Source of the DNA: Achromobacter agilis
Lineage (GTDB): Bacteria > Pseudomonadota > Gammaproteobacteria > Burkholderiales > Burkholderiaceae_B
DNA length: 64,000 nucleotides
NCBI RefSeq assembly: GCF_900496965.1
Contig: NZ_UFQB01000013.1
Coordinates: 1 to 64,000 of the forward strand
Direction: 5' to 3'
Shown here: positions 35,087-42,717 of the stretch, in pieces
Numbering within the stretch: the stretch's first letter is position 1
Layout: every line of letters starts with the position of its first letter
Notes under the pieces: model-generated
What the model was told of the DNA's origin: nothing
The model's input: the letters and a program-made list of their open reading frames with translations, nothing else
The model's database searches: none
Translations under genes and position numbers: made by a program

Positions 35087-36114
35087 TAAATTGTCAGGTC
35101 ATTTCTCGCGCCCATTCCGGAATGCCGCAACGTTCGCCGATACGCGCGCTGCCGCTGCCCCAGCAGCACCCGCCGCAGCACGGTCAGGTGGGGAAATTCC
35201 ACCAGCATGCCGATGACCAGGGCTGCGTGGATCAGCGGCTCGTCCGGCATCGCCGCCATGGTCAGCGCCAGCATCAAGGGCGCGTTGCGGGCGGCGATGC
35301 TCATCGTGAGCAGGGCATGTTCCGGATAGGCGAACCGGCCCAACCGGCTGATGGCTTCGCCCAGCAGGTAGGTGCAGGCGAAGAAGACGAATACCGCCAG
35401 CAGGACCCAGGCGAAGGCGTTGCGGTGTGCGAGGATGACCGTGACGTTCGCGGCGAAAATCTCCATCGCCAGCAGCGCGATCACCCAGGGGACGGCGCGG
35501 TCCATGCGCTGCAGCAAACGGCCGAACCGTTTGCCGCCCAGCAACCGGCGCAGGCCGTAATGCGCCGGCACGGCCACGGCAAGGGGGACCAGGAACCAGT
35601 GCAGCAGCGTATCGCCGATGACCCCGGCCTCGATCTGGACGGATCCCTGCGCGAAAAGGCGCAGATAGGCCGGGTACAGCAGGAGCTGTCCAATCATGTT
35701 GATCGGGATGAGGGCCGTGCCCAGGGCGACATTGCCGCGCGCCAGGCGGGTGAAGCCAAGGAACCAGTCCGTGCAGGGCGCCATGAAATAGATCGACAAC
35801 CCGACCAGCAGCATGGGATGGGCGGCCAGCACGGCGCTGGCGATGGCGTAGCCGATGGCTGGAACGAATACGTAGGTCGCCAGCGCCGCCAGCGCCAGGA
35901 AGCGCAGATTGCCCCAGGCTCGCACCACGGCTTCGAAGCGCACGCCGAAGAAAAGCAGCGCGACCAGGATCAGCAGGGTGGCGTTGACGTGGCTGCCCAG
36001 CAGTTCGCCGGTCGCGGGCCACAGGTGGCCGATGGCCGCGCCCGCAACGATGCTGGCGGTCAGCAGCAAGGAAATTCCGGCCTTGCGGACGGCATTTCCC
36101 AGGACGTTCAGCAC
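35083..36114 (-). CDS. ACR3/BASS-superfamily transporter (arsenite efflux-like)
   Basis: About 343 residues from a GTG at 36114, chosen because GAGGG precedes it; it overlaps the upstream flavoprotein stop by seven bases. Ten hydrophobic segments are predicted. The signature YFMAPCTDWFLGFTRLARGNVALG, with its Cys after Ala-Pro, corresponds to the conserved APCT motif of ACR3 arsenite permeases. The bile acid:sodium symporter superfamily also includes carriers of organic acids, and this protein is diverged from typical ACR3. Its operon partners (zinc-free L36, flavoprotein) and the Zur-like box upstream make a metal-related role likely but arsenic unproven. Confidence 0.72.
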   Translation of the reverse strand: MLNVLGNAVRKAGISLLLTASIVAGAAIGHLWPATGELLGSHVNATLLILVALLFFGVRFEAVVRAWGNLRFLALAALATYVFVPAIGYAIASAVLAAHPMLLVGLSIYFMAPCTDWFLGFTRLARGNVALGTALIPINMIGQLLLYPAYLRLFAQGSVQIEAGVIGDTLLHWFLVPLAVAVPAHYGLRRLLGGKRFGRLLQRMDRAVPWVIALLAMEIFAANVTVILAHRNAFAWVLLAVFVFFACTYLLGEAISRLGRFAYPEHALLTMSIAARNAPLMLALTMAAMPDEPLIHAALVIGMLVEFPHLTVLRRVLLGQRQRAYRRTLRHSGMGARNDLTIY

Positions 36115-37229
36115 TCGCAGCCCTCGCAGCAATCGCTGTTGCCGAATGGTCCCCAGGCGCCCGGGCCTGTTCCCAGGGCGCTGGTGTCGCGGTCCAGGCG
36201 CAGCCCGATGCTGCGGGCGATGAGGGCGTAGCGCTGGCGGAACTTGTAAATGAAGCAGTAGATGCGCTTGTCCTGGCGCACTTGCGGGCCAGCCATGAAC
36301 AGCCCCGGCGCGGCCGTGGATTCATCGGACTCGGTCAGCAGGACCCGGCCATCGTCGTCCCAGTTCCAGAGTTCGGCGATCTGCCGCGCGCCGCCGTCCT
36401 TGAGGAATCCGGTTCCGAGTATCGGGGCCTGCTTTTCGTCCCAGTACCGGCCGTCGCCCGCGTGGATGCGGAATCCGCCTCCCTCGTGCAGCGTCAGGCC
36501 GACGACGTCCACGCCGAACGCGATCTCCAGCCGGCCGGTGTCGACGGCTTCGTACAGCCGCTGGCGGGTGTAGGGCGAGAGCGACAGGCTGGGGTCGTGC
36601 GGAGCCTGGGGATCCCATGTCGACTTGCGGGCGAGCAGCCGCGTCGTGCGTCCGAGCCTGACCAGGTTGACGGCGGCGTCGACGCCGCTCTCGTAGCCGC
36701 CGATCACGGTGTAGCGGTCGGCCTGGAAGCGCGCCCAGTCGTCCACCTGGGCGTAGTGCGGGCACCATTGCGCGCCGGGAAAAGGCGCAAGGTCGGGGAA
36801 CTGGAATTCGCCCGCGGCCCAGACCAGGAACCCGGCCTGCAACTTGCCCTTGGACGTATCGAGGATGAAGCCGCCTCCGGGCAACGCCCCGACCGCCAGG
36901 ACCTTGCAGCCGATGGTGATGGGGAGTCCATGCCCCTGGGCGATGTAGCCCAGGTACTCGGCGTACTGCGGGCCGCTGGGGTGCTCGGCGCCGGTGTGGA
37001 TGGCCGGCGAACTCAACTCGTTCACGGCGTTCAGGTCGGCCAGGCCGAAGGGATTGCTATGGAAGGACGGCGTGATGAAGCGCGCCTGCGCCGGCCAGCG
37101 CAGGAAAGATTCGCCCACGCGCCCGGCCTCGAGCACCCCGAACTTCAGCCCCGGCACCTTCTGCAGCGCCAGGGCCACGCCGATGCCGGCTGCTCCGGCG
37201 CCCACCACGGCGACATCCAGGCGATGCAT
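36108..37229 (-). CDS. NAD(P)/FAD-dependent oxidoreductase, ArsO/CzcO-like flavoprotein
   Basis: About 373 residues from the ATG at 37229. An N-terminal Rossmann FAD site (DVAVVGAGAAGIGVALAL), the conserved FITPSFHSNPFG segment, a second dinucleotide site (YTVIGGYESGVDAAVNL) and GLFMAGPQVRQD near the C-terminus place it with single-component flavin monooxygenase-like proteins such as ArsO and CzcO. The tail ends with a cysteine cluster, DCCEGCEC, that could bind a thiophilic metal. The start overlaps the rpmJ stop as TAATG and the stop overlaps the transporter start, so the three genes are translationally coupled. Substrate unknown. Confidence 0.78.
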   Translation of the reverse strand: MHRLDVAVVGAGAAGIGVALALQKVPGLKFGVLEAGRVGESFLRWPAQARFITPSFHSNPFGLADLNAVNELSSPAIHTGAEHPSGPQYAEYLGYIAQGHGLPITIGCKVLAVGALPGGGFILDTSKGKLQAGFLVWAAGEFQFPDLAPFPGAQWCPHYAQVDDWARFQADRYTVIGGYESGVDAAVNLVRLGRTTRLLARKSTWDPQAPHDPSLSLSPYTRQRLYEAVDTGRLEIAFGVDVVGLTLHEGGGFRIHAGDGRYWDEKQAPILGTGFLKDGGARQIAELWNWDDDGRVLLTESDESTAAPGLFMAGPQVRQDKRIYCFIYKFRQRYALIARSIGLRLDRDTSALGTGPGAWGPFGNSDCCEGCEC

Positions 37230-37375
37230 TACGCATTCCTGTTCTTGGCGCCGCCCTGGCGGGCCTTGAAGCGCGGATTGGACTTGCAGATAACGTAGAT
37301 GCGGCCGCGGCGGCGCACGACCTGGCAATCGCGGTGGCGGGTCTTGGCGTCTTTGAGCGAGGAGAGGACTTTCAT
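37229..37375 (-). CDS. rpmJ: Ribosomal protein L36, zinc-free (type B) paralogue
   Basis: A 48-residue protein ([20 protein letters not shown] start, [11 protein letters not shown] end) matching the YkgO-type L36 that lacks the full zinc-ribbon cysteine set: only Cys17 and Cys30 remain. Such paralogues replace the zinc-binding L36 when zinc is scarce and are generally repressed by Zur. A Zur-like box lies 73-90 bases upstream. The stop codon shares one base with the next gene's ATG (TAATG). It is too short for ordinary ORF calling but certain by similarity. Confidence 0.93.
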   Translation of the reverse strand: MKVLSSLKDAKTRHRDCQVVRRRGRIYVICKSNPRFKARQGGAKNRNA

Positions 37376-37447
37376 GGGGCTCCTTTCGGGCTAAGGGGAG
37401 AATCGACAGGAGAGGTGCATGGCGTGCGGATCCTGGTTTGTAGGAAT

Positions 37448-37465
37448 GAGATGTTATAACGTATC
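37448..37465. promoter_or_regulatory. Zur-like operator upstream of rpmJ
   Basis: GAGATGTTATAACGTATC has the perfect core palindrome GTTATAAC with partly symmetric flanks (GA-ATGTTATAAC-TC), as in Zur boxes of the GAAATGTTATANTATAACATTTC type. It overlaps a possible -10 (TATAAC or TAACAT) that follows a TTGAGT -35 on the minus strand (37479-37474). Repression by zinc-loaded Zur is inferred. Confidence 0.7.
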
Positions 37466-37558
37466 AAAAATGAACTCAAGCGCCTGCGGGAGCCGCGTAA
37501 AATGCGGCTTTCCTCATTCCTGGCGCGGGCTGGCCGCGCCCTTCACAAGGCATTCTCC

Positions 37559-38389
37559 ATGCAAGAAAAAACGTCCGCCGCTACGTCGCCGGCGTCCGGC
37601 GCCACGGCGCAACGCGGCAGGTTCGAAACGCTGGCGCGGACGCTGGAAAAGGAGCTCGCCAGGCTGGCGCTCTGGGAAAAGGCCGCGCATGATTACCAGG
37701 AACGGTATGCGGACGAGCTGGCCCCCTTGGAGACCGTGGCGATCGAGCTCAAGGCCAAGCTGGTCTTCTGCTTCGACCATGCCTGCAAGCAAAAGGAATT
37801 GACCAAGAAGGAACGGGAGCTCGCTTCCGAGATCGCGGCGCAGTTGGTGGAAGAGACCCTGTGCGGCCTGGAGCTGGACGGCACGCCGGGAGAATGCGAT
37901 ATCGATCGCCTCAAGGCCCTATACCGCAAGCATGCCGGCAGCGATTTCGACGCGGACTTTGCCGAAGAGCGCGAGGCGCCGGCGCAAGCGCTTCCGGCCC
38001 CGCAAGGGAATGCGGACGGCGCCGCGCAGGCTTTGCTGGCCGAAGCCCGCGCGCTGGCGGGCGCGGAGCCGGAGCGCCGGGACGCGCTGGGCGAAGACCG
38101 CTATGCGGAATACAACCGGGTGCTGGAGGCGCGGTTGGCAGGCGTGGCTGGGGAAGTCGCGGCCGCCGAACGCGGCTTCAAGTCGCGCTACCAGTTCGAC
38201 CCGGAGCAATCCATCGATCCTTCCGACTTGATGGAGGATCTGGAAGGCGAAATCGCCGACGTGCGCGACTACATCGGCGAACTGGAATTCGAACTGTCGC
38301 AGTTCGTGGACATGCAGCAGGTCAAGGCCTGGCTCCAGGCCATGAAACAGCAGCTGGCCGCGACCCGCCGGCGCGAAGCGCGCGGCTGA
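37559..38389 (+). CDS. Uncharacterised coiled-coil protein
   Basis: I do not recognise the family. From the ATG at 37559 (AAGG upstream) it is 276 residues; an ATG at 37502 would add 19. It has no signal peptide or membrane segment. Residues about 20-110 are strongly helical and charged (TLEKELARLALWEKAAHDYQ, KQKELTKKERELASEIAAQL), an Ala/Pro linker follows near 140-160, and a second long acidic helix (DLMEDLEGEIADVRDYIGEL) lies near the C-terminus. Some members of similar length are labelled DnaJ-like, but I see no HPD motif. It is convergent with nnrS. Confidence 0.6.
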   Translation: MQEKTSAATSPASGATAQRGRFETLARTLEKELARLALWEKAAHDYQERYADELAPLETVAIELKAKLVFCFDHACKQKELTKKERELASEIAAQLVEETLCGLELDGTPGECDIDRLKALYRKHAGSDFDADFAEEREAPAQALPAPQGNADGAAQALLAEARALAGAEPERRDALGEDRYAEYNRVLEARLAGVAGEVAAAERGFKSRYQFDPEQSIDPSDLMEDLEGEIADVRDYIGELEFELSQFVDMQQVKAWLQAMKQQLAATRRREARG

Positions 38390-38408
38390 GCGCGGCGGGG
38401 GCCAGGGC

Positions 38409-39659
38409 TCAGGCGGCGGGACGCCGGACCGCCGGCACCACGCGCATCGCGGGCGCCGCCGTCTTGCCCGCGTCCGCCCGCGGACGGATCATCAAGGGGA
38501 AAAAGCGCCACAGGTACAAGGCGAACGCCAGGGCCCAGGCGGTGGCCGACGCATGCAGCAATCCAAGCATGGCCGTGGTGGGCAGCAGGGCGGCCAGGCG
38601 CAGCAGCGCCGCCAGGATCACCAGCACGTAGCTGGCGACCATGCTGCGGTCGGTCTGCAGCGGCCGCCCCAGGTGGCCCAGCGCCGTGCGCGTCACCATG
38701 CCGATGATGAGCACCGAAAAACCGGCTACGCCGATCACGTGCGCGGGCCAGGCGGTCCGCAGCACGTAGCCGGCCAGTTGCGCCGCGCCCACCAGCAGGC
38801 CGATGCCCAGGCCGCCGTAACCCGCGTACAGGATCCACAGCAGCGGCACGCGGCGCACGGCCCAGGGCTTCCACGAAACCCATTGCGCCAGCGCGATCAG
38901 GCCGGTCGCGGCCAGCGCCGCCGCCGCCACCTGCGGCCGGTCCGCCAGCAGGCAGGCGATGGCGACGACCCCCGTGCCCAATTGCCAGTGGCCGCTGCGC
39001 GTGTGCGGCGGGATGTCCAGGCCCGCCACGGCGCGCTTTGCGAAGAAGGGGATGATGCGGCGGGCGATCAGCAGCGTCAGTACGGCCATGCTCAGCAAGC
39101 CGGCATTGAAGTAGCGCATCAGCGCGAAATAGTCGCCCTGGACCGCCGCCCACAGATACAGTGCATTGGTGACGCCGAGCGCCAGCAACAGCAGGGGAAC
39201 GCCATAGTTGCGCCGGTTGCGCGTGACGGCGACGGCGCGGCCCAGCGCGGCGGCGGCCCACAGGAAGAACAGCAGGTCCGCCGCGGCGGCGACCAGGAAC
39301 GCGGGCCGTCCGGGGACGAGGTAGCCCGCGCGCGCCACGATCCACACCAGGCACAGGACGGCCAGGGCGTTGCCGCGCAAGGGATTCTTCCCGGTCCAGT
39401 TGGCGCCGGCGGTCAGCAGGAAGCCCACGGCGATCGTGGCGACGAAGCCCCATAGCATTTCGTGCGCGTGCCAGGGCATGCCGCCCAGCACGCCCGTCAG
39501 CAGGGACGGCGCATGCACCCACAGGAGCACGGACGCCAGCGCCCAGAAGCAGCCGGCCAGGTATAGCGGGCGGAAGCCCATTTCGGTGAAGGCGCGCCAT
39601 TGCGGGCGGGCGCGGCGCAAGGCCTCGTCGGGTTCTTCGATGGTCAGCAGCGTGCTCAT
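38409..39659 (-). CDS. nnrS: NnrS family haem-copper membrane protein
   Basis: A 416-residue protein with about 12 membrane segments. NnrS hallmarks are visible: the N-terminal GFRPLYLAGCFWA, PWHAHEMLWGF with conserved histidines, RRIIPFFAKRAV, and AWPAHVIGVAGFSVLIIGMVTRTALGHLGR. NnrS proteins protect against nitric oxide and related metabolic iron loss and are co-regulated with denitrification. It is divergent from narK1, and an NsrR-type operator sits 21-37 bases before its start, so it is probably derepressed by NO produced during nitrate respiration. Confidence 0.93.
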   Translation of the reverse strand: MSTLLTIEEPDEALRRARPQWRAFTEMGFRPLYLAGCFWALASVLLWVHAPSLLTGVLGGMPWHAHEMLWGFVATIAVGFLLTAGANWTGKNPLRGNALAVLCLVWIVARAGYLVPGRPAFLVAAAADLLFFLWAAAALGRAVAVTRNRRNYGVPLLLLALGVTNALYLWAAVQGDYFALMRYFNAGLLSMAVLTLLIARRIIPFFAKRAVAGLDIPPHTRSGHWQLGTGVVAIACLLADRPQVAAAALAATGLIALAQWVSWKPWAVRRVPLLWILYAGYGGLGIGLLVGAAQLAGYVLRTAWPAHVIGVAGFSVLIIGMVTRTALGHLGRPLQTDRSMVASYVLVILAALLRLAALLPTTAMLGLLHASATAWALAFALYLWRFFPLMIRPRADAGKTAAPAMRVVPAVRRPAA

Positions 39660-39679
39660 GGGGGCCTGCGGATTTAAAG

Positions 39680-39696
39680 GTGTATTTCAAATACAT
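39680..39696. promoter_or_regulatory. NsrR-type operator upstream of nnrS
   Basis: GTGTATTTCAAATACAT contains the perfect palindrome TGTATTT-C-AAATACA and fits the NsrR consensus ATGYATTTNAAATRCAT at nearly every position. It overlaps the region expected for the nnrS transcription start (a TATTAA/TTAATA -10 lies at 39696-39703 on the minus strand). Confidence 0.78.
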
Positions 39697-39743
39697 ATTA
39701 ATACGCCCAGCAGCTTGTCGCCAGCGGCGGACAGCGCCGGCGA

Positions 39744-39757
39744 TTGATCCAGCGCAA
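39744..39757. promoter_or_regulatory. FNR-like box between nnrS and narK1
   Basis: TTGATCCAGCGCAA has one perfect half (TTGAT) and one weak half (CGCAA). It is about 52 bp from the nnrS -10 region, the distance of a class I FNR/Dnr site, and about 32 bp upstream of the palindrome in the narK1 promoter module, so it could act on either gene. Confidence 0.5.
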
Positions 39758-39771
39758 GCCAGTCCCAAAGA

Positions 39772-39848
39772 CCGGGGTGACTAGTCACATCGGCACGGGC
39801 GTTCTGGTCGGCCGGCGAATGGTCGCGCGGGCGTCCTGCCCCTAGGCT
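39772..39848 (+). promoter_or_regulatory. narK1 promoter module (copy 1 of a shared three-block element)
   Basis: Block 1 CCGGGGTGACTAGTCA (39772-39787, extending to a 12-bp perfect palindrome GTGACTAGTCAC), block 2 CCGGCGAATGGTC (39812-39824), block 3 CCTAGGCT (39841-39848). The gaps are 24 and 16 bases, exactly as in the copy upstream of narG. Block 2 overlaps the expected -35 position and block 3 the -10 (TAGGCT). Confidence 0.7.
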
Positions 39849-39891
39849 AACGACATGTAAGAAGTCTTTCGTCAGCAAAGCGAGAATAACC

Positions 39892-41151
39892 ATGGCAGCA
39901 AGTCATTCCTCGGCCGGCGCGCCGATGCGGGTCCTGATATCCAGCACGTTCGCCTTCACCATCTGTTTCGCGGTGTGGATGATCTTCGCCGTGCTGGGCA
40001 TACCCATCAAGACGCAGCTGGGCCTCTCCGAAACCCAATTCGGCCTGCTGGCCGCCATGCCGGTCCTGACCGGATCGCTGGTGCGGGTGCCGCTGGGCAT
40101 CTGGACGGACCGCTACGGCGGCCGCCCGGTGTTCTTCATCCTGATGCTGCTGGCCGTCGTGCCGATCTGGCTGATGTCTTATGCGACGGAATATTGGCAG
40201 TTCCTGGTGCTGGCGCTGTTCGTGGGGCTGACCGGCGGCTCGTTCTCGGTGGGCACGCCCTATGTGGCGCGCTGGTTCCCGCGCAGCAAGCAGGGCCTGG
40301 CCATGGGCGTGTTCGGCGCGGGCAACTCCGGCTCCGCCATCACCAAGTTCGTCGCGCCGGCGCTGATCGCGGCCGCGGGCGGAGCCTGGGTCATCGTGCC
40401 GCAGGTCTACGCCGTGGCGTTGCTGGTCACGGCCATCCTGTTCTGGCTGTTCTCGTCTTCCGACCCCTCGCACCGCGTGACCAGCGGCGCCAGCCTGTCT
40501 GCGCAGCTGGCCATGCTCAAGGACCCGCGCGTCTGGCGCTATTGCCAATACTACTCAGTGGTGTTCGGCGGCTATGTGGCGCTGGCGCTGTGGATGACCA
40601 AGTACTACATCGGCGAATACGGTTTCGACATGAAGCTGGCCGCGCTGCTGGCGGCCTGCTTCTCGCTGCCCGGCGGCGTGCTGCGCGCCCTGGGCGGCTG
40701 GATCTCGGACCGCTACGGCGCCTACAAGACCACCTGGTGGGTGATGTGGGTGTGCTGGGTGGCGTTCTTCATTCTCAGCTATCCGCAGACGCATTTCACC
40801 GTGTTGACGGCCGGCGGTCCGCGCAGCTTCGACATTGCCCTGGGGCCGGTCAGCTTCACCGTGCTGCTGTTCATCGTGGGCATCGCGATGGCCATCGGCA
40901 AGGCGTCCGTCTTCAAGTTCATCTCCGATGAGTTCGGCGAGAACATCGGCGCCGTGTCCGGCATCGTCGGCCTGGCCGGCGGCCTGGGCGGGTTCGTGCT
41001 GCCGATCATGTTCGGCGTGCTGCTGGACATCACGGGCATCCGCTCCAGCGCCTTCATGCTGCTGTACGGCACCGTCTGCGTCTCCCTGATTTTCATGCAC
41101 TTCAGTTTCCGGCCGGAAAGCGCGGCCATTGCCCGGCAGCAAGCCGCCTGA
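39892..41151 (+). CDS. narK1: Nitrate transporter NarK1 (MFS, nitrate/proton type)
   Basis: A 419-residue, 12-helix major facilitator. NarK family marks are GTPYVARWFPRSKQGLAMGVFGAGNSGSAIT in the first half and GGLGGFVLPIMFGVLLDITG in the second, the two nitrate signature regions, plus the helix 2-3 loop GIWTDRYGGRPVF. The length and sequence suit the NarK1 group, thought to import nitrate with protons. It is the first gene of the nitrate respiration operon, 27 bases before narK2, and is preceded by the shared promoter module. Confidence 0.93.
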   Translation: MAASHSSAGAPMRVLISSTFAFTICFAVWMIFAVLGIPIKTQLGLSETQFGLLAAMPVLTGSLVRVPLGIWTDRYGGRPVFFILMLLAVVPIWLMSYATEYWQFLVLALFVGLTGGSFSVGTPYVARWFPRSKQGLAMGVFGAGNSGSAITKFVAPALIAAAGGAWVIVPQVYAVALLVTAILFWLFSSSDPSHRVTSGASLSAQLAMLKDPRVWRYCQYYSVVFGGYVALALWMTKYYIGEYGFDMKLAALLAACFSLPGGVLRALGGWISDRYGAYKTTWWVMWVCWVAFFILSYPQTHFTVLTAGGPRSFDIALGPVSFTVLLFIVGIAMAIGKASVFKFISDEFGENIGAVSGIVGLAGGLGGFVLPIMFGVLLDITGIRSSAFMLLYGTVCVSLIFMHFSFRPESAAIARQQAA

Positions 41152-41178
41152 TCTTCCCTTACATCCTGAGAGAGCCCT

Positions 41179-42564
41179 ATGTCCACTCAAGTCCTTGCGC
41201 GCTGGGAACCGGATAATCCCGGCTTCTGGAAACAGACTGGCGCGCGCGTCGCCAACCGCAACCTCTGGATCTCCATTCCGGCGCTGATGCTGGCGTTCAG
41301 CATCTGGATGCTGTGGAGCGTCGTGGTGGTCAACCTGGACCGCGCCGGTTTCATGCTGTCCAAGAACCAGATGTTCTGGCTGACGGCGCTGCCCGCGCTG
41401 TCGGGCGCCACCCTGCGCATCTTCTATTCCTTCCTGGTGCCCGTCTTCGGCGGGCGCAAATGGACGGCCATCTCCACGGCCTCGCTGCTGATCCCGGCGC
41501 TGGGCATGGGCTTCGCGCTGCGCGACCCGACCACGACGTTTCCGACCCTGCTGATCCTGGCGCTGCTGTGCGGCCTGGGCGGCGGCAACTTCAGCTCCAG
41601 CATGGCCAACATCAGTTTCTTCTTCCCGAAGGAAAAGAAGGGCCTGGCGACGGGCCTGAACGCCGGCATCGGCAACCTGGGCGTGTCGCTGGTGCAGTTC
41701 GTGGTGCCCGTCGTGATCTCGATCGGCGTCTTCGGCGTGGCGGGCGGCGCGCCGCAGGTGGCGACCGTGAACGACATGCAGCAGAACATCTGGCTGCAGA
41801 ACGCCGGCTTCATCTGGGTGATACCGATCGCGGTGGCCTCCATCGCCGCGTGGTTCGGCATGAACGACATCGCCGACGCGCGCGCCTCGTTCGCGGACCA
41901 GGCCGTCATCTTCAAGCGCAAGCACAACTGGCTGATGTGCTGGCTGTACGTGGGCACGTTCGGATCGTTCATCGGTTTTTCGGCGGGCTTCGCCATGCTG
42001 ACCAAGACGCTGTTCCCGCAGGTCGATCCCATGGCCTACGCGTTCCTGGGCCCCCTGGTCGGTTCGCTGACGCGCCCCGTGGGCGGCTGGGTGTCGGACA
42101 AGCTGGGCGGGGCGCGGGTCACGCTATTCACGTTCGCCGCCATGATCGCCGCCGTGCTGGGCGTGATGGCGTTTCTGCCCGCTGGCGGCAATCCGGGCGA
42201 TTTCAACGGCTTTCTGTCCATGTTCATCGTGCTGTTCGCACTGACCGGCCTGGGCAACGGCTCGACGTTCCGGATGATCCCCGTGATCTTCCTGCGCGAA
42301 CGCACGCAGGCGGCCAAAGGCAAGGACGCGGCTGCGCAGAAGCAGGCCCTGGCGGAAGCCGCCAAGGAATCCGCGGCGGTGCTGGGGTTTTCGGGCGCGA
42401 TCGGCGCGTATGGCGGCTTCTTCATCCCGCGCAGCTTCGGCACCTCGCTGGAGATGACGGGCAGCGTGCAGGCCGCGCTGTATTGCTTCATCGGCTTCTA
42501 CGCCACCTGCCTCGTGATTACCTGGTGGTACTACGGGCGCCGCAACGCGCCGGTGCCGTGCTGA
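41179..42564 (+). CDS. narK2: Nitrate/nitrite antiporter NarK2 (MFS)
   Basis: A 461-residue major facilitator of the second NarK group, with the nitrate signatures GLGGGNFSSSMANISFFFPKEKKGLATGLNAGIGNLGVS and GFSGAIGAYGGFFIPRSFG and the conserved Arg residues in helices 2 and 8 (ATLRIFYSF, GSLTRPVGGWVSDKLGG). It begins with the typical cytosolic segment RWEPDNPGFWKQTGARVANRNLWISIP. It is expected to exchange nitrite for nitrate during respiration. The narG promoter module starts 15 bases after its stop. Confidence 0.93.
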   Translation: MSTQVLARWEPDNPGFWKQTGARVANRNLWISIPALMLAFSIWMLWSVVVVNLDRAGFMLSKNQMFWLTALPALSGATLRIFYSFLVPVFGGRKWTAISTASLLIPALGMGFALRDPTTTFPTLLILALLCGLGGGNFSSSMANISFFFPKEKKGLATGLNAGIGNLGVSLVQFVVPVVISIGVFGVAGGAPQVATVNDMQQNIWLQNAGFIWVIPIAVASIAAWFGMNDIADARASFADQAVIFKRKHNWLMCWLYVGTFGSFIGFSAGFAMLTKTLFPQVDPMAYAFLGPLVGSLTRPVGGWVSDKLGGARVTLFTFAAMIAAVLGVMAFLPAGGNPGDFNGFLSMFIVLFALTGLGNGSTFRMIPVIFLRERTQAAKGKDAAAQKQALAEAAKESAAVLGFSGAIGAYGGFFIPRSFGTSLEMTGSVQAALYCFIGFYATCLVITWWYYGRRNAPVPC

Positions 42565-42579
42565 CACGGCGGGGCCTGG

Positions 42580-42656
42580 CCGGGGTGACTAGTCATTCTG
42601 CCGCGCCCGGCCTATGCCACCGGGGAATGGTCCTAGAAGCCGGCCGCGCCTAAAGT
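42580..42656 (+). promoter_or_regulatory. narG promoter module (copy 2 of the shared three-block element)
   Basis: Block 1 CCGGGGTGACTAGTCA (42580-42595), block 2 CCGGGGAATGGTC (42620-42632), block 3 CCTAAAGT (42649-42656), with the same 24- and 16-base gaps as upstream of narK1. Block 3 supplies a TAAAGT -10 and block 2 covers the -35. narGHJI therefore has its own start as well as readthrough from narK1K2. No FNR box is visible here. Confidence 0.7.
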
Positions 42657-42717
42657 GGTTTCAACAGCAAAGATCGCAGTACGCGCCGGCGGGGCCGGCG
42701 CTCTTGGAGAATAGAGA

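Noticed and set aside
42565-42717. FNR box for narG
   Set aside because: No TTGAT-N4-ATCAA-like sequence occurs here, even loosely. Anaerobic control may come through the shared module or from readthrough of narK1.
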